NCBI GenBank assembly: GCA_021786295.1 | Contig: JAJYNO010000030.1 | Location: 82,348 to 146,347, forward strand | Direction: 5' to 3' | Origin: a bacterium | Lineage (GTDB): Bacteria > Elusimicrobiota > Elusimicrobia > Elusimicrobiales > UBA9959 | Length of the DNA stretch: 64,000 bases | Shown: piece by piece, positions 42,753 to 53,021 of the stretch | Layout of the letters: every line of letters starts with the position of its first letter | Position numbering within the stretch: position 1 is the first letter of the stretch | Translations under genes and position numbers: made by a program | Notes under the pieces: model-generated | Database searches by the model: none | What the model was told of the DNA's origin: nothing | Seen by the model: the letters and a program-made list of their open reading frames with translations, nothing else

Positions 42753-44396
42753 ATGGACCAAAAGATATTCGGCCGGAGACTCTACCCGGCGGCTTTCCTT
42801 ATAATATCGGCTTCACTCCCGGCTGCGGCTCAGCCGTCGGCCTACGGGGACCTGGCGGCAAGGGCCGGGGCCCTATCCATCCCCGTCACGGCCGTGGCGG
42901 TCCCCGTCCCCGGCCTTCCTTCCAGGATCCCGGCCCCGAAGGTCGACACCGGGGACCCTCGCGCCATAGCCTCCCTTGACGAAGGACAGCTTGCGGCCGC
43001 TACCCCCGAGCAGAGGCTGGCGATGCTGCGGACCCTGATAAAATGGTCCCATCCCGACCAGAACAACCAGGACAGCTACGGTTCCGACCAGAAGAGCTAC
43101 GAGGACGCCATCCTGAACATACTGCGCTCCTCTCCGGACGCGGCCTCCTTCGACAGGCTTTACTACAACGTGGACGAATCCGCGCTGCTCAATTCCGTTC
43201 CCTGGGCCGGCGACATAACGGACCTGCGCAAGAAGTTCCTGGCCGCGACGACGCCCGGGGACTGGAAAGGGCTGGACAGCTACATCGACGTCGTAGACGG
43301 GACCACCAGCGCAGGCAGGAACCATATAGAATTCATGGTGGACGGGGCCAACGTGATGCCCAAGGCGGTCGCCGCGATCAAGGGCGCGAAGAGCTCCATC
43401 GACGTGGAGGTCTACCAGCTCGAGGGCGACGACATAGGCTGGGCCTTTACGAAGCTTCTGGCGCAGAAGGCGAAGGAGGGCGTGCAGGTACGCCTGGTAA
43501 TAGACAAGTACGGCTCGGACCTGAAGAACGTGCAGGAGGTCGGCAAGATGCTCGCCTACCTCAACCAGAACGGGGGCGAGGCCATCCCGAACAAGGCCAG
43601 CCTGACCGGCCGCCGCGACCACCGCAAGGTGATGGTGATAGACGGCAGGATAGGCTTCACCGGCGGCATGAACGTGGGCCGCGACTACCAGTACAACTGG
43701 CACGACCAGCAGTCGCTGATAGAGGGCCCCGCGGTGGCCAAGCTGCAGGAGGCCTTCCTGGACAACTGGGCGGCGGCGGGGGGCAAGGCGCCCTCCTCGT
43801 ACGCGGAGCTGTTCCCGCCGCTGAGCGAACCAGCCGACGGCGTACCCACCCGGGTACTTACGCACTGGGGCCAGAAGGACCGCGACCTTAAGGCCGTTTT
43901 CCTGCGCGCCTTCGCCACGGCGCAGAGGTCCATCCGCATAGCGGACCCCTATTTCGCCGACCCGGACGTGGTGGACACGCTCTGCGCGGCGGCCCGCCGA
44001 GGCGTAAAGGTGCAGATAGTGATGCCGAAGGACAACGACATGGCCATAGTGCAGCACGCGGCCAGGGGCTACTACCCGAAGCTGCTGAAGGCCGGGGTCG
44101 AGATCTACGAATACCGCGGCCGCATGGCCCATGAGAAGGTGGCCGTGATAGACACCTACTGGTCCACCTTCGGTTCATCCAACCTGGACGCCCGCAGCCT
44201 GTGGTACAACGACGAGCTCAACGTCGCCGCCACCGACCCGAACCTGGCGTCGTACATCGAGGCCAGCCTGTTCGACAAGGACATAGAGAACAGCGACCAT
44301 ATAACCAGCTACTCGCCGGGCATAGAGGACCACGCGGCCGACATCTTCCACGGCCTGCTCACTCCGGAGACGACCCAGGCCGGCGCGCTGAGGTAA
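42753..44396 (+). CDS. exported phospholipase-D-like protein (cardiolipin-synthase type)
   Basis: A 547-residue protein with an N-terminal signal (YPAAFLIISASLPAAA). After a Pro/Ala-rich stretch and a helical region (about 75-190), two PLD catalytic motifs appear: HRKVMVIDGRIGFTGGMN (about 290) and HEKVAVIDTYWSTFGSSN (about 460), each H-x-K-x4-D. This matches ClsA/ClsB-type phosphatidyltransferases and PLD hydrolases. Export and lack of N-terminal membrane helices suggest a soluble periplasmic or secreted phosphodiesterase. It appears to be made from a leaderless mRNA and ends at a strong terminator. Confidence 0.9.
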   Translation: MDQKIFGRRLYPAAFLIISASLPAAAQPSAYGDLAARAGALSIPVTAVAVPVPGLPSRIPAPKVDTGDPRAIASLDEGQLAAATPEQRLAMLRTLIKWSHPDQNNQDSYGSDQKSYEDAILNILRSSPDAASFDRLYYNVDESALLNSVPWAGDITDLRKKFLAATTPGDWKGLDSYIDVVDGTTSAGRNHIEFMVDGANVMPKAVAAIKGAKSSIDVEVYQLEGDDIGWAFTKLLAQKAKEGVQVRLVIDKYGSDLKNVQEVGKMLAYLNQNGGEAIPNKASLTGRRDHRKVMVIDGRIGFTGGMNVGRDYQYNWHDQQSLIEGPAVAKLQEAFLDNWAAAGGKAPSSYAELFPPLSEPADGVPTRVLTHWGQKDRDLKAVFLRAFATAQRSIRIADPYFADPDVVDTLCAAARRGVKVQIVMPKDNDMAIVQHAARGYYPKLLKAGVEIYEYRGRMAHEKVAVIDTYWSTFGSSNLDARSLWYNDELNVAATDPNLASYIEASLFDKDIENSDHITSYSPGIEDHAADIFHGLLTPETTQAGALR

Positions 44397-44412
44397 GGAG
44401 GCGGGAGCGCAT

Positions 44413-44453
44413 AAAAAGGACCGCCGGCCTTCCAGGGGCCGGCGGTCCTTTTT
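44413..44453. terminator. bidirectional terminator
   Basis: A 17-base inverted repeat (44413-44429 with 44437-44453) including A5 and T5 ends forms a very strong hairpin. It terminates the phospholipase-D-like gene and the convergent guaB. Confidence 0.95.
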
Positions 44454-44465
44454 CATCCGGAAGCG

Positions 44466-45968
<1,503 letters not shown>

Positions 45969-45976
45969 TTAGCAAA

Positions 45977-46105
45977 AGCCTGTCGGAGGCCCGAGCTTGC
46001 ATCGCGCGAGGGCCGGATAGACGCGGAGCGGCTAGGTCTGCGACGGCGACATTCGCACGGTGGCCGCTTGATGCGCATAGCGCTCGTTGCGGCACGGCCA
46101 TAGGC
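45977..46105 (-). repeat. dispersed intra-operon element, copy B
   Basis: The guaA-guaB gap (45924-46151) contains blocks AACGAGCGCTAT and GCGATGCAAGC (minus strand) spaced as in copy A of the mla operon, with about 70% identity around the second block by eye. No gene is present in the gap. Confidence 0.5.
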
Positions 46106-46151
46106 CAGTGCGAGACGGTGGTTTTGCGTTCCGGTCCCATTACTGGTACGA

Positions 46152-47684
46152 CTACTCCCACTCTATGGTCGCGGGCGGCTTGGAGGTGACGTCGTAGACC
46201 ACGCGGTTGACGCCGCGCACCTCGCTGACCACCCGCGACGAGATCTTCTGCAGCAGGTCGTGCGGCAGGCGGCTCCAGTCGGCGGTCATGCCGTCCACGG
46301 AGCTTACGCAGCGTATGGCGACGGTATACTCGTAGGAGCGCTCGTCGCCCATCACGCCCACGGAGCGCACCGGCAGCAGCACGCAGAAGGCCTGCCAGAT
46401 CCTGTCGTACCAGCCGGCCTTCTGTATTTCCTCGCGCATCAGGCGGTCGGCCTCGCGCAGGATCTTGAGCCTGTCCGGAGTCACCTCGCCGAGCACGCGG
46501 ATGGCCAGGCCCGGCCCCGGGAACGGGTGCTGCATGATGAGGCCTTCGGGTATCTTGACGGCGCGGCCGAGTTCGCGCACTTCGTCCTTGAAGAAGTAGC
46601 GCAGGGGTTCTATGAGGCCCATCTTCATCTTTTCCGGCAGGCCGCCCACGTTGTGGTGGCTCTTGATGACGGCCGACGGGCCTTTGACGGAGACGGATTC
46701 TATGACGTCGGGGTACAGGGTGCCCTGCAGCAGGAACTTCGCGCCTTTCACTTTCTTCGCTTCTTTGTCGAAGACCTCTATGAAGGTATGGCCGATGATC
46801 TTGCGTTTCTTCTCGGGCGAGGTTACGCCCTTGAGGCGGCCCAGGAACAGGGCCGAGGCGTCGACGATCTTGAGGCTGTAATGGAATTTCTTCTTGAAGA
46901 CTTCCTCCATGCGCGCGCGGTCGCCGTGGCGCAGCAGGCCGGTGTCGACGAAGATGCACTTGAGCTTGTCGCCGATGGCTTTGTGCGCGAGCACGGCGGC
47001 CACGGAGGAGTCCACGCCGCCGGAGAGGCCGCAGATGACGGCGCTGCCGCCGGCGCGCTTCTTGATGTCGGCGAGGCTTTCTTTGAGGAAGGAGGACGGG
47101 GTCCAGCGGTCGCGGCAGCCGCAGATGCCGCGGGCGAAGTTCTCGAGCATCTTCACGCCGTGCCGGGTGTGGTGCACCTCGGGGTGGAACTGCAGGGCGT
47201 AGAAGCCGCGCTCCGGGTTCTCCATGGCGGCGATGTCGGAGCCTTCGGCGCGGGCGGTCACGCGGAAGCCGGGCGGGGCTTTCTTTACTTCGTCGCCGTG
47301 GCTCATCCAGACGGTGGCCTTGCCGTTGATGCCTCTGAAGAGGCGCGAGCCTTTGAGAACCTTCAGTTCGCTGAAGCCGTATTCGCGTTTTGCCGCCCTG
47401 GAGACTTTGCCGCCGTATTCGTAGGCGAGCAGCTGCATGCCGTAGCAGACGCCGAGCACGGGTATGCCGAGGTTGAGGATGGCGGGGTCGGGCTTGGGGG
47501 CGGCCTTGCCGTAGACGCTGGAGGGGCCGCCGGAGAGTATGATGCCGCGCGGCGAGCGCGAAAGTATTTCCTCCGCGGAGGCGCTGTAGGGCAATATCTC
47601 GCAATAGACGCGCAGGGCGCGCAGCCTGCGCGCGATGAGCTGAGTGTACTGGCTGCCAAAGTCAAGGATCAGGATCTGTTCCAT
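46152..47684 (-). CDS. guaA: GMP synthase (glutamine-hydrolysing)
   Basis: The ATG at 47684 gives 510 residues, the normal length; AAAGGGGA lies just upstream. The N-terminal glutamine amidotransferase has catalytic Cys in [18 protein letters not shown] and His in [11 protein letters not shown]. The ATP pyrophosphatase P-loop is [15 protein letters not shown] (about 227). The C-terminal dimerisation domain ends [13 protein letters not shown], the usual GMPS tail. It converts XMP to GMP, the step after guaB. Confidence 0.97.
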   Translation of the reverse strand: MEQILILDFGSQYTQLIARRLRALRVYCEILPYSASAEEILSRSPRGIILSGGPSSVYGKAAPKPDPAILNLGIPVLGVCYGMQLLAYEYGGKVSRAAKREYGFSELKVLKGSRLFRGINGKATVWMSHGDEVKKAPPGFRVTARAEGSDIAAMENPERGFYALQFHPEVHHTRHGVKMLENFARGICGCRDRWTPSSFLKESLADIKKRAGGSAVICGLSGGVDSSVAAVLAHKAIGDKLKCIFVDTGLLRHGDRARMEEVFKKKFHYSLKIVDASALFLGRLKGVTSPEKKRKIIGHTFIEVFDKEAKKVKGAKFLLQGTLYPDVIESVSVKGPSAVIKSHHNVGGLPEKMKMGLIEPLRYFFKDEVRELGRAVKIPEGLIMQHPFPGPGLAIRVLGEVTPDRLKILREADRLMREEIQKAGWYDRIWQAFCVLLPVRSVGVMGDERSYEYTVAIRCVSSVDGMTADWSRLPHDLLQKISSRVVSEVRGVNRVVYDVTSKPPATIEWE

Positions 47685-47779
47685 CGAAGGTCCCCTTTGC
47701 CGCCAACTCAAATTGTGAAAGATTACCCTTAAATTCTAACAAATTTAAAAAACGAAAACGGGAAACGAAAACGGAAAAC

Positions 47780-47850
47780 GGGGACAGACACCATTTTAAG
47801 CGACAGGTAAGGAATAAGCCCCGGGGGACCGCCAAATAGGTGTCTGTCCC
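47780..47850. repeat. REP-like element with GGGACAGACACC inverted repeats
   Basis: GGGACAGACACC (47781-47792) and GGTGTCTGTCCC (47839-47850) are perfect 12-bp inverted repeats around 46 bases. They are preceded by an A-rich tract with repeated AAACG units from 47750. Similar terminal sequences accompany REP-type elements in other genomes (recall, not searched). It fills the gap between guaA and the clostripain-like gene. Confidence 0.65.
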
Positions 47851-47862
47851 TATTTTATTTAC

Positions 47863-47888
47863 AAAAAACACCCCGGCGGGGCCGGGGT
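47863..47888 (-). terminator. terminator of the clostripain-like gene
   Basis: ACCCCGGC (47870-47877) pairs with GCCGGGGT (47881-47888), followed on the minus strand by TGTTTTTT. Confidence 0.85.
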
Positions 47889-47912
47889 ATTTTAGTCGGC
47901 TGGCCGGACTGG

Positions 47913-49286
47913 TCAGCGGACGCCGTAGAGGTAGGTCACGAAGTCGTGCCAGTGGGTGGCCCTGTCGAAGGCGTAGTCGCTGTAAGGGGCCTCGAATATT
48001 CCCTCGAGGCGGGCCTGAGAGACCTTAGCGTTGGCGGGGGGCAGGTAAACGGAGATGCCGGTGCTCTCCGACAGGTCGCGGCCTATGCGGTCCTTCCCGG
48101 AGGCCTTGGTCTCTATCACCAGCGCCTTAGAGATGTAGTTCTCCAGGTCCGCGGCGCGGGCCCTCACCTCGTCCGCCTTGGGCCCCTTGACGTTGTCGGC
48201 GACCAGTTTGGCGAAGCCGGCGGCGTCCCCGTAGAAGGAGATGGTCATATCCGCGTCGTCAGGACCGAGCGCGTCGTAGCGCAGCACGCCGTCGGTGGCC
48301 GTCTTGAGCGCGGCGCTGTCCCCGGAAGCCTCGGCCGCCGCGGCAAAAGCGCCCATGCGCTGGGCGAAGCCGTCCAGGGCGGAGGTGCGGATGGCCGAGA
48401 GCTGGGCCCCCTGTCCCGCCTTGTCATAGAACAGCTTGAAGGCCTCCACCATCATCGCCCCGGTCTGTTCGTCGCTCATAGCCGGCCGGCGGGCCATGGC
48501 GCCGAGGAACAGGCTGTAGGGATAGCCGGCGCCGGGCACCGTCTCCTCCGAGCCCACTATCACCTTGGCGCTGTTCTTGACCTCGAAGGCGACCTCGCCC
48601 ATCTGCATCAGGCAGGCATCGTAGGCCAGGATGTCCACGCCGCCGGTGTCGCGCAGGATCTGGCCGATCTGCGGCGTGCGGATGTAGTCGCCGGTCTCGT
48701 CGTCGAACGAGATCCCCTTGCTGGCCTTGCGCGGGTCAAGCCAGCCGGAGCCGTGGTTCCAGATGATCAGCATGTAGCGGCGGGCGGGGAACTTGGCCTT
48801 GGCCCACTTCACGAAGTTCTCGGCCTCGCGGTAGTCGCCCATGTCCGCGCTCTTCTCCTGGAACAGGACCGGGGAGGAGATGTGGTTCTCGTCCGAGTCT
48901 TTCTGTATAAGGTAGCGGCGGATGCCGGTCCAGTCGCCGTCGGCGTGGGTATCGCCTCCCGAGGACTGGCCGTTCATTCGGCCCATCTCCACCACGATGT
49001 TCATATCCCTGGTGGAACCGACCTTCTCCATTTCGTTGACGTTATAGAGACCGGCCGCCTCGAGGTTGTTCTTGGAGTTGACGAAGACCATCACGGTCCA
49101 CTCCTTGGGCTTGGCCCGGCCCAGCCTTGCGGCCGGAAGGCCGGCCGCCGGCGCCGGCGCGGAAGCGGCAGGGGCTGAAGCCGCGGGCGGGCGCCCGGCC
49201 CCGCCGCTGAACGAAAGACCGACATCACCGGCGAAAAGCGCTCCGGCCATCGCGGTCAGGGTAGCAGCAAAAATCAGTTTTTTCAT
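47913..49286 (-). CDS. exported clostripain-like (C11) cysteine protease
   Basis: A 457-residue protein with a signal peptide (LTAMAGALFAGD). After an Ala/Pro-rich linker the C11 fold starts with WTVMVFVNSKNNLE, then catalytic His in LIIWNHGSGW (about 177) and catalytic Cys in ILAYDACLMQMGEVAFE (about 225). C11 proteases cleave after basic residues and are often self-activating. Substrate unknown. GGAGG precedes the ATG. Strong TTGACA/TATACT promoter upstream and own terminator, so it is a single-gene unit. Confidence 0.92.
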   Translation of the reverse strand: MKKLIFAATLTAMAGALFAGDVGLSFSGGAGRPPAASAPAASAPAPAAGLPAARLGRAKPKEWTVMVFVNSKNNLEAAGLYNVNEMEKVGSTRDMNIVVEMGRMNGQSSGGDTHADGDWTGIRRYLIQKDSDENHISSPVLFQEKSADMGDYREAENFVKWAKAKFPARRYMLIIWNHGSGWLDPRKASKGISFDDETGDYIRTPQIGQILRDTGGVDILAYDACLMQMGEVAFEVKNSAKVIVGSEETVPGAGYPYSLFLGAMARRPAMSDEQTGAMMVEAFKLFYDKAGQGAQLSAIRTSALDGFAQRMGAFAAAAEASGDSAALKTATDGVLRYDALGPDDADMTISFYGDAAGFAKLVADNVKGPKADEVRARAADLENYISKALVIETKASGKDRIGRDLSESTGISVYLPPANAKVSQARLEGIFEAPYSDYAFDRATHWHDFVTYLYGVR

Positions 49287-49311
49287 GTTTCCTCCGGTCG
49301 CTTACGCAAAT

Positions 49312-49339
49312 AGTATAGCAGATGCGCTTGACCTGTCAA
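49312..49339 (-). promoter_or_regulatory. promoter of the clostripain-like gene
   Basis: On the minus strand TTGACA (49334-49339), 16-base spacer, TATACT (49312-49317), about 26 bases before the ATG. It leaves a short leader with the GGAGG site, unlike the leaderless genes. Confidence 0.8.
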
Positions 49340-49361
49340 GTGCTCGCCCCCAAAAAAACAA

Positions 49362-49377
49362 TAGGTCCAAAGACCCA
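49362..49377 (-). promoter_or_regulatory. GGNCC-type palindromic box, copy d
   Basis: Read on the minus strand, TGGGTCTTTGGACCTA. It lies 22 bases upstream of the clostripain promoter -35 and in the gap shared with the divergent repeat-protein gene. Confidence 0.45.
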
Positions 49378-49476
49378 GCCGCGGAGGGCCAAAATACTTC
49401 GCGCTGCGGGGCCTGTGGCCTTTTGCGCCGGGCCCGAGTTTGTGGCAAAATATACGCATAGCACCGGAGGTTACAG

Positions 49477-50436
49477 ATGAAAAGACTTTCCTATCTCACC
49501 ATGCTCCTGATCGCGGCCTCTTCCCTGCTGCCCGCGGCGGCGGCGGAGAACGGCGTACTGGCCGCCGCCGGCCTGGCCCTGCCGGCGGCCCAGGCCCCTC
49601 TGCCGGAGCAGCCCAGGTCCACGCAGTGGCTCACGCTGCGCAAGATCCACGTCGACCAGGCCGCCCCGGAAATGAACGACACCCTCGTCGGCATCGTCCA
49701 GAGCGGGACGGACATAGACACCGTCGTCAAGGAACTGACCGAAGGCGGCTTCAAGGTGCGGGCCGTACAGGACAATAACGGCGGCTACATGGTCATGGCC
49801 GACGTGACCGGTCTGAACGCCGCCGACTGCGCGGTCGGGCTGGCCCGCTACTACTACATAACCGAGGTCCTCGTGGGCCAGCAGGTCTATGACCAGCTCT
49901 TCGGCGCCCCCTCCCGCGCGGTCCATCCCGTCAGGGTAGGCACAATAAAGGGCGGCATGAACGGCAGCCCGGTGGACATAACGGTCAATAAACTGGAGTG
50001 GACCATCTCGGGCGGAATGAACCACTCCCAGGTGCAAGTGGCAATAGACAACGACGCCAAGACCATCACCGGCGGGGCCAACGGCAGCCCGGTGCAGTTG
50101 AACTTCGAGTGGTCCCCCGAGAAGGTACTGGTGCAGGGCGGAGCCAACCACAGCCCGGTCAAGTACCTGGTGGACTGGCAGGCGGGCGAACTGGACGGCT
50201 ACATGGACAACAGCCCGGTGAAGCTATCCTTCAACATGGACGAGGGCAACGCCGAGGCCACCACGGTCAGCGTGACTGGCTACGTCAACCACGCCCCGGT
50301 GGACCTGACCTACGACAAGATCAGCGGCCGCATCACCGGCGGCATGGACGGCTCCCCCGTGGACGTGACGCTGGTGAACTGCGACCTCTACGACTTCCTG
50401 CAGTACTTCTTCCTCTTCGCCCCGGCCGCCAACTGA
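49477..50436 (+). CDS. secreted protein with seven GGxNxSPV repeats
   Basis: The 319-residue protein has a signal peptide (LTMLLIAASSLLPAAAA). Residues 47-140 form a mixed alpha/beta domain of unknown type. From residue 159 the motif G-G/Y-x-N/D-x-S/A-P/Q-V occurs seven times, at 159, 179, 199, 221, 241, 268 and 288, so the unit is about 20 residues. Between motifs are alternating hydrophobic strands (DITVNKLEWTI, VQVAIDNDAKTI). This suggests stacked beta-hairpins or a beta-solenoid. I recognise no known repeat family. GGAGG precedes the ATG; a terminator follows. Confidence 0.8.
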   Translation: MKRLSYLTMLLIAASSLLPAAAAENGVLAAAGLALPAAQAPLPEQPRSTQWLTLRKIHVDQAAPEMNDTLVGIVQSGTDIDTVVKELTEGGFKVRAVQDNNGGYMVMADVTGLNAADCAVGLARYYYITEVLVGQQVYDQLFGAPSRAVHPVRVGTIKGGMNGSPVDITVNKLEWTISGGMNHSQVQVAIDNDAKTITGGANGSPVQLNFEWSPEKVLVQGGANHSPVKYLVDWQAGELDGYMDNSPVKLSFNMDEGNAEATTVSVTGYVNHAPVDLTYDKISGRITGGMDGSPVDVTLVNCDLYDFLQYFFLFAPAAN

Positions 50437-50452
50437 CCGGCGCATAGCTGAG

Positions 50453-50490
50453 AAGGCCCTTCCCCAGCCACCGGAAGGGCCTTTTATTTT
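50453..50490 (+). terminator. terminator of the repeat-protein gene
   Basis: AAGGCCCTTCC (50453-50463) pairs with GGAAGGGCCTT (50473-50483), followed by a T-rich tract to 50490. Confidence 0.9.
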
Positions 50491-50521
50491 CCCGTGATAT
50501 CGCGGGAATTTTATATATAAT
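50491..50521 (+). promoter_or_regulatory. operator-like palindrome and leaderless -10 box
   Basis: CCCGTGATATCGCGGG (50491-50506) is a near-perfect palindrome just upstream of TATAAT (50516-50521). The ATG at 50529 starts seven bases after the -10 box. The palindrome occupies the spacer/-35 region, a position suited to a repressor. Confidence 0.5.
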
Positions 50522-50528
50522 GTGGATT

Positions 50529-51386
50529 ATGAAGAGACTGCTCCTGGCGGCCGCCGTCGCCGCCGCTTTCACCGCGAGAGCCTCCGCCGCCTGGTGGATA
50601 GAGAACGACTACGACTTCGGTTCCAACAGCTCCTACAAGAACTCTTTCACTCTCTTCAGGAACGATTCGCGCAAGCTGACCACCGGCCTCAACCTGGCGT
50701 TCTACAAGGACAAAGCCGTCTACAGGGACAGGGTCTATTCCACGCGCCTGCCCCTCATGTATTCAGGCAGGTCCTACTTTCTCTCCCTGACCCCGTTCCT
50801 CTATCCGGTTTCGTCCGGGACGCGCTCAGGCGCCTACGGCGGCAAGCTCTACCTGCTGCTGCCGGTTAACGAGCAGGAGAACGGCAGCTATACCCACCTG
50901 ATCCTCACCGGGGCCTGGGCCAGGCAGAAGGCTTTCCTGACCGGGAGCGGAACCCCCTACAGGGACTCCTTCGACCAGACCGCCTTCGGCATGCAGGCTG
51001 AAAAATCCTATTACGGACAGTTCTTCTTCCTGGCTTCGGCCTCCGGTTTCCTGATGCCAGCTATCTCCGCCGGCGACCTGGTCAAGCCGGCGCTGGACCA
51101 GTCCGACCTGGCCTATCTGGGCGTCTTCCAGCCCGTAACCGCGCTGCCCGAATGGGCGTTGAGCATCCAGGCCGCCCGCAATATGCAGCCCGACTACGAC
51201 AGTCACGTTTATGCCGGATATAGTAAAATATCGTTCAGGAACGAGGTCCGCGCCGACTCCATTATCTTCGGCATAAAGACGGCCCTCAACGACACAAGCT
51301 CGCTTGACATGGCCTACGACGCCTATAAGACGGACGCGGCCCCCTGGAAGAACTACTACAGGTTCCTTCTGCAGCTTTTCTTTTAG
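50529..51386 (+). CDS. predicted outer-membrane beta-barrel protein
   Basis: The ATG at 50529 gives 285 residues; an ATG at 50520 overlaps the -10 box and is unlikely. A signal peptide (MKRLLLAAAVAAAFTARASA) is followed by alternating amphipathic strands rich in Y, F and W (KNSFTLFRNDSRKLTTGLNL, YSGRSYFLSLTPFLYPV, QFFFLASASGFLMPA). The protein ends YRFLLQLFF, a typical C-terminal aromatic beta-signal for insertion by the BAM complex. No specific family recognised. A histidine kinase gene follows after 11 bases and is probably co-transcribed. Confidence 0.75.
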   Translation: MKRLLLAAAVAAAFTARASAAWWIENDYDFGSNSSYKNSFTLFRNDSRKLTTGLNLAFYKDKAVYRDRVYSTRLPLMYSGRSYFLSLTPFLYPVSSGTRSGAYGGKLYLLLPVNEQENGSYTHLILTGAWARQKAFLTGSGTPYRDSFDQTAFGMQAEKSYYGQFFFLASASGFLMPAISAGDLVKPALDQSDLAYLGVFQPVTALPEWALSIQAARNMQPDYDSHVYAGYSKISFRNEVRADSIIFGIKTALNDTSSLDMAYDAYKTDAAPWKNYYRFLLQLFF

Positions 51387-51397
51387 AACGGGTGAAC

Positions 51398-52963
51398 ATG
51401 GTCACACAATCGCAGGAAAGTCTGGAAATGCTGGTGATGGTGAGCAGGCTGCTCTCCTCCAAACTGGACATCTCCGAACTGCTGACGACGATAATGCGCC
51501 TCGCTTCCCGCGTGGTCGGGGCCGAGCGCGCCTCGCTCTACCTGCTAGACGAGAAGTCGCAGGAACTCTATTTCGACGTGGCTCTCGGCCTGCCCGAGGA
51601 TGTGCAGAAGATGCGCTGGAAGCTGGGCGAGGGCATAGCCGGCACCTGCGCCAAGGAAGGACGCTCGATCATCATCAACGATACCGCCAGCGACCCGCGC
51701 CACTCCAAGAAGGCCGACTCGGCGAGCGGGTTCGTCACCCGTTCGCTCCTGACCTGTCCGATGATAATCAAGGGCAAGGTCATAGGCGTAGTGCAGGCCA
51801 TCAACCGCATGGACGGCGAGTTCACAGACACGGACCGCAATAATTTCGAGGCTTTCGCCAGCCAGGCCGCCATAGCCATCGAGAACTCCAGACTGTTCTC
51901 GTCCGTCAAGGAGGAGAAGCGCAAGCTGGACCTGGTGTTCAGGCGCATCAAGGAAGGCGCCATCCTGACCGACACGGCGGGCGTGATACAGCTGATGAAC
52001 AGCGCCGCCAGGACCTACCTTGAGCACGACAAGTACAAGTTCACGGTGATCGACGCAGCCTTCCAGGACTTCGAGGTGAACCCGCCGCTCAGGGCCGTGA
52101 TGGCCGGCAAGGAAAACCATTCCCACTTCGAGCTTTACCGGGCCGCGCCGAAGAAGTTCTACATGGACGGCACCGCGATAAAGCTTTTTAAGGACGACGG
52201 GGAGGGCGGCCAGACTCAGGAAGGCGTCCTCTGGATAATCTCCGACGTCACCGCCAGAAAACTTGAGGAGACCATGGCCAGGAACTTCCTGTCGCTGATC
52301 TCCCACAAGTTCAAGACGCCGCTGGCCTCCATAAACGGCTTCGCGCAGATCCTCGGGGACGAGGCCGGCAAGAACCAGGCCTTGCCGGCCATAGTCAAGA
52401 AAGCCTCGGACACGATCAACGCGCAGGGCCAGAAACTGAACCGCCTGGTGGAGAGCCTGCTCAACTTCGTGATGATAGACAGCCTGGGGCCGCAGGAGCT
52501 GGACAGGATAGAGTTCGACGCCGCCGAGTTCCTGGGGGAAGTGGCCGAAGCCGCCAGGATCTGGCTTAAGGAAACGCCCGGAGTCAGCATAAAGATAGCC
52601 GTACCCGAACCGGTCAGGATGAAGGCCGACCGCAAACTGCTGGCCTCGGCGCTCAAAGGCGCGATAGACAACGCCGTGAAGTTCAACCCCGCCAAGGACA
52701 AATTGGTGATACTTTCCGCCCAGGCCAGGGACGGCTTCTCGCTGATCTCGGTCGGCGACAACGGCCCCGGCATTCCCGGGGAGGAGCTGGAGAACATCTT
52801 CAACAAGTTCTACCAGGTGGAGGCTTCCTTCACCGGCCAGGTTGAAGGCTGGGGCCTGGGACTGGCGCTGCTCAAGAAGGTAGCAGAGCTGCACGGCGGC
52901 CGCGTCTTCGCCAAGTCGCAACTGCAAAAGGGCTCAGCCATAAGCATCGCTCTCCCCGGCTAA
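51398..52963 (+). CDS. soluble GAF-PAS sensor histidine kinase
   Basis: The ATG at 51398 gives 521 residues; GTG at 51392 is an alternative. There is no membrane segment. A GAF domain (residues about 20-165: RVVGAERASLYLLDEKSQEL, ASQAAIAIENSRLF), a PAS-like domain (about 180-285) and a HisKA/HATPase core follow: H-box SLISHKFKTPLASINGF, N-box GAIDNAVKFN, G1 GDNGPGIPGEE and G2 GWGLGLALLKKVAELHGG. All catalytic motifs are intact. It lies just after the outer-membrane protein gene. No response regulator is next to it; the nearest is at 13069. Confidence 0.93.
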   Translation: MVTQSQESLEMLVMVSRLLSSKLDISELLTTIMRLASRVVGAERASLYLLDEKSQELYFDVALGLPEDVQKMRWKLGEGIAGTCAKEGRSIIINDTASDPRHSKKADSASGFVTRSLLTCPMIIKGKVIGVVQAINRMDGEFTDTDRNNFEAFASQAAIAIENSRLFSSVKEEKRKLDLVFRRIKEGAILTDTAGVIQLMNSAARTYLEHDKYKFTVIDAAFQDFEVNPPLRAVMAGKENHSHFELYRAAPKKFYMDGTAIKLFKDDGEGGQTQEGVLWIISDVTARKLEETMARNFLSLISHKFKTPLASINGFAQILGDEAGKNQALPAIVKKASDTINAQGQKLNRLVESLLNFVMIDSLGPQELDRIEFDAAEFLGEVAEAARIWLKETPGVSIKIAVPEPVRMKADRKLLASALKGAIDNAVKFNPAKDKLVILSAQARDGFSLISVGDNGPGIPGEELENIFNKFYQVEASFTGQVEGWGLGLALLKKVAELHGGRVFAKSQLQKGSAISIALPG

Positions 52964-52978
52964 ACGCTAAACGGAAAG

Positions 52979-53006
52979 AAAAGGCCCGGCGGAAGCCGGG
53001 CCTTTC
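52979..53006. terminator. terminator shared by histidine kinase and thrC
   Basis: GGCCCGGC (52983-52990) pairs with GCCGGGCC (52995-53002). T-rich sequence follows on the minus strand and a short T-run on the plus strand. Confidence 0.8.
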
Positions 53007-53021
53007 AGCGGCTGGCCGGCT

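Noticed and set aside
47750..47850. CRISPR-like or tandem array in the A-rich/GGGACAGACACC region
   Set aside because: There is only one inverted pair and no regularly spaced direct repeats.
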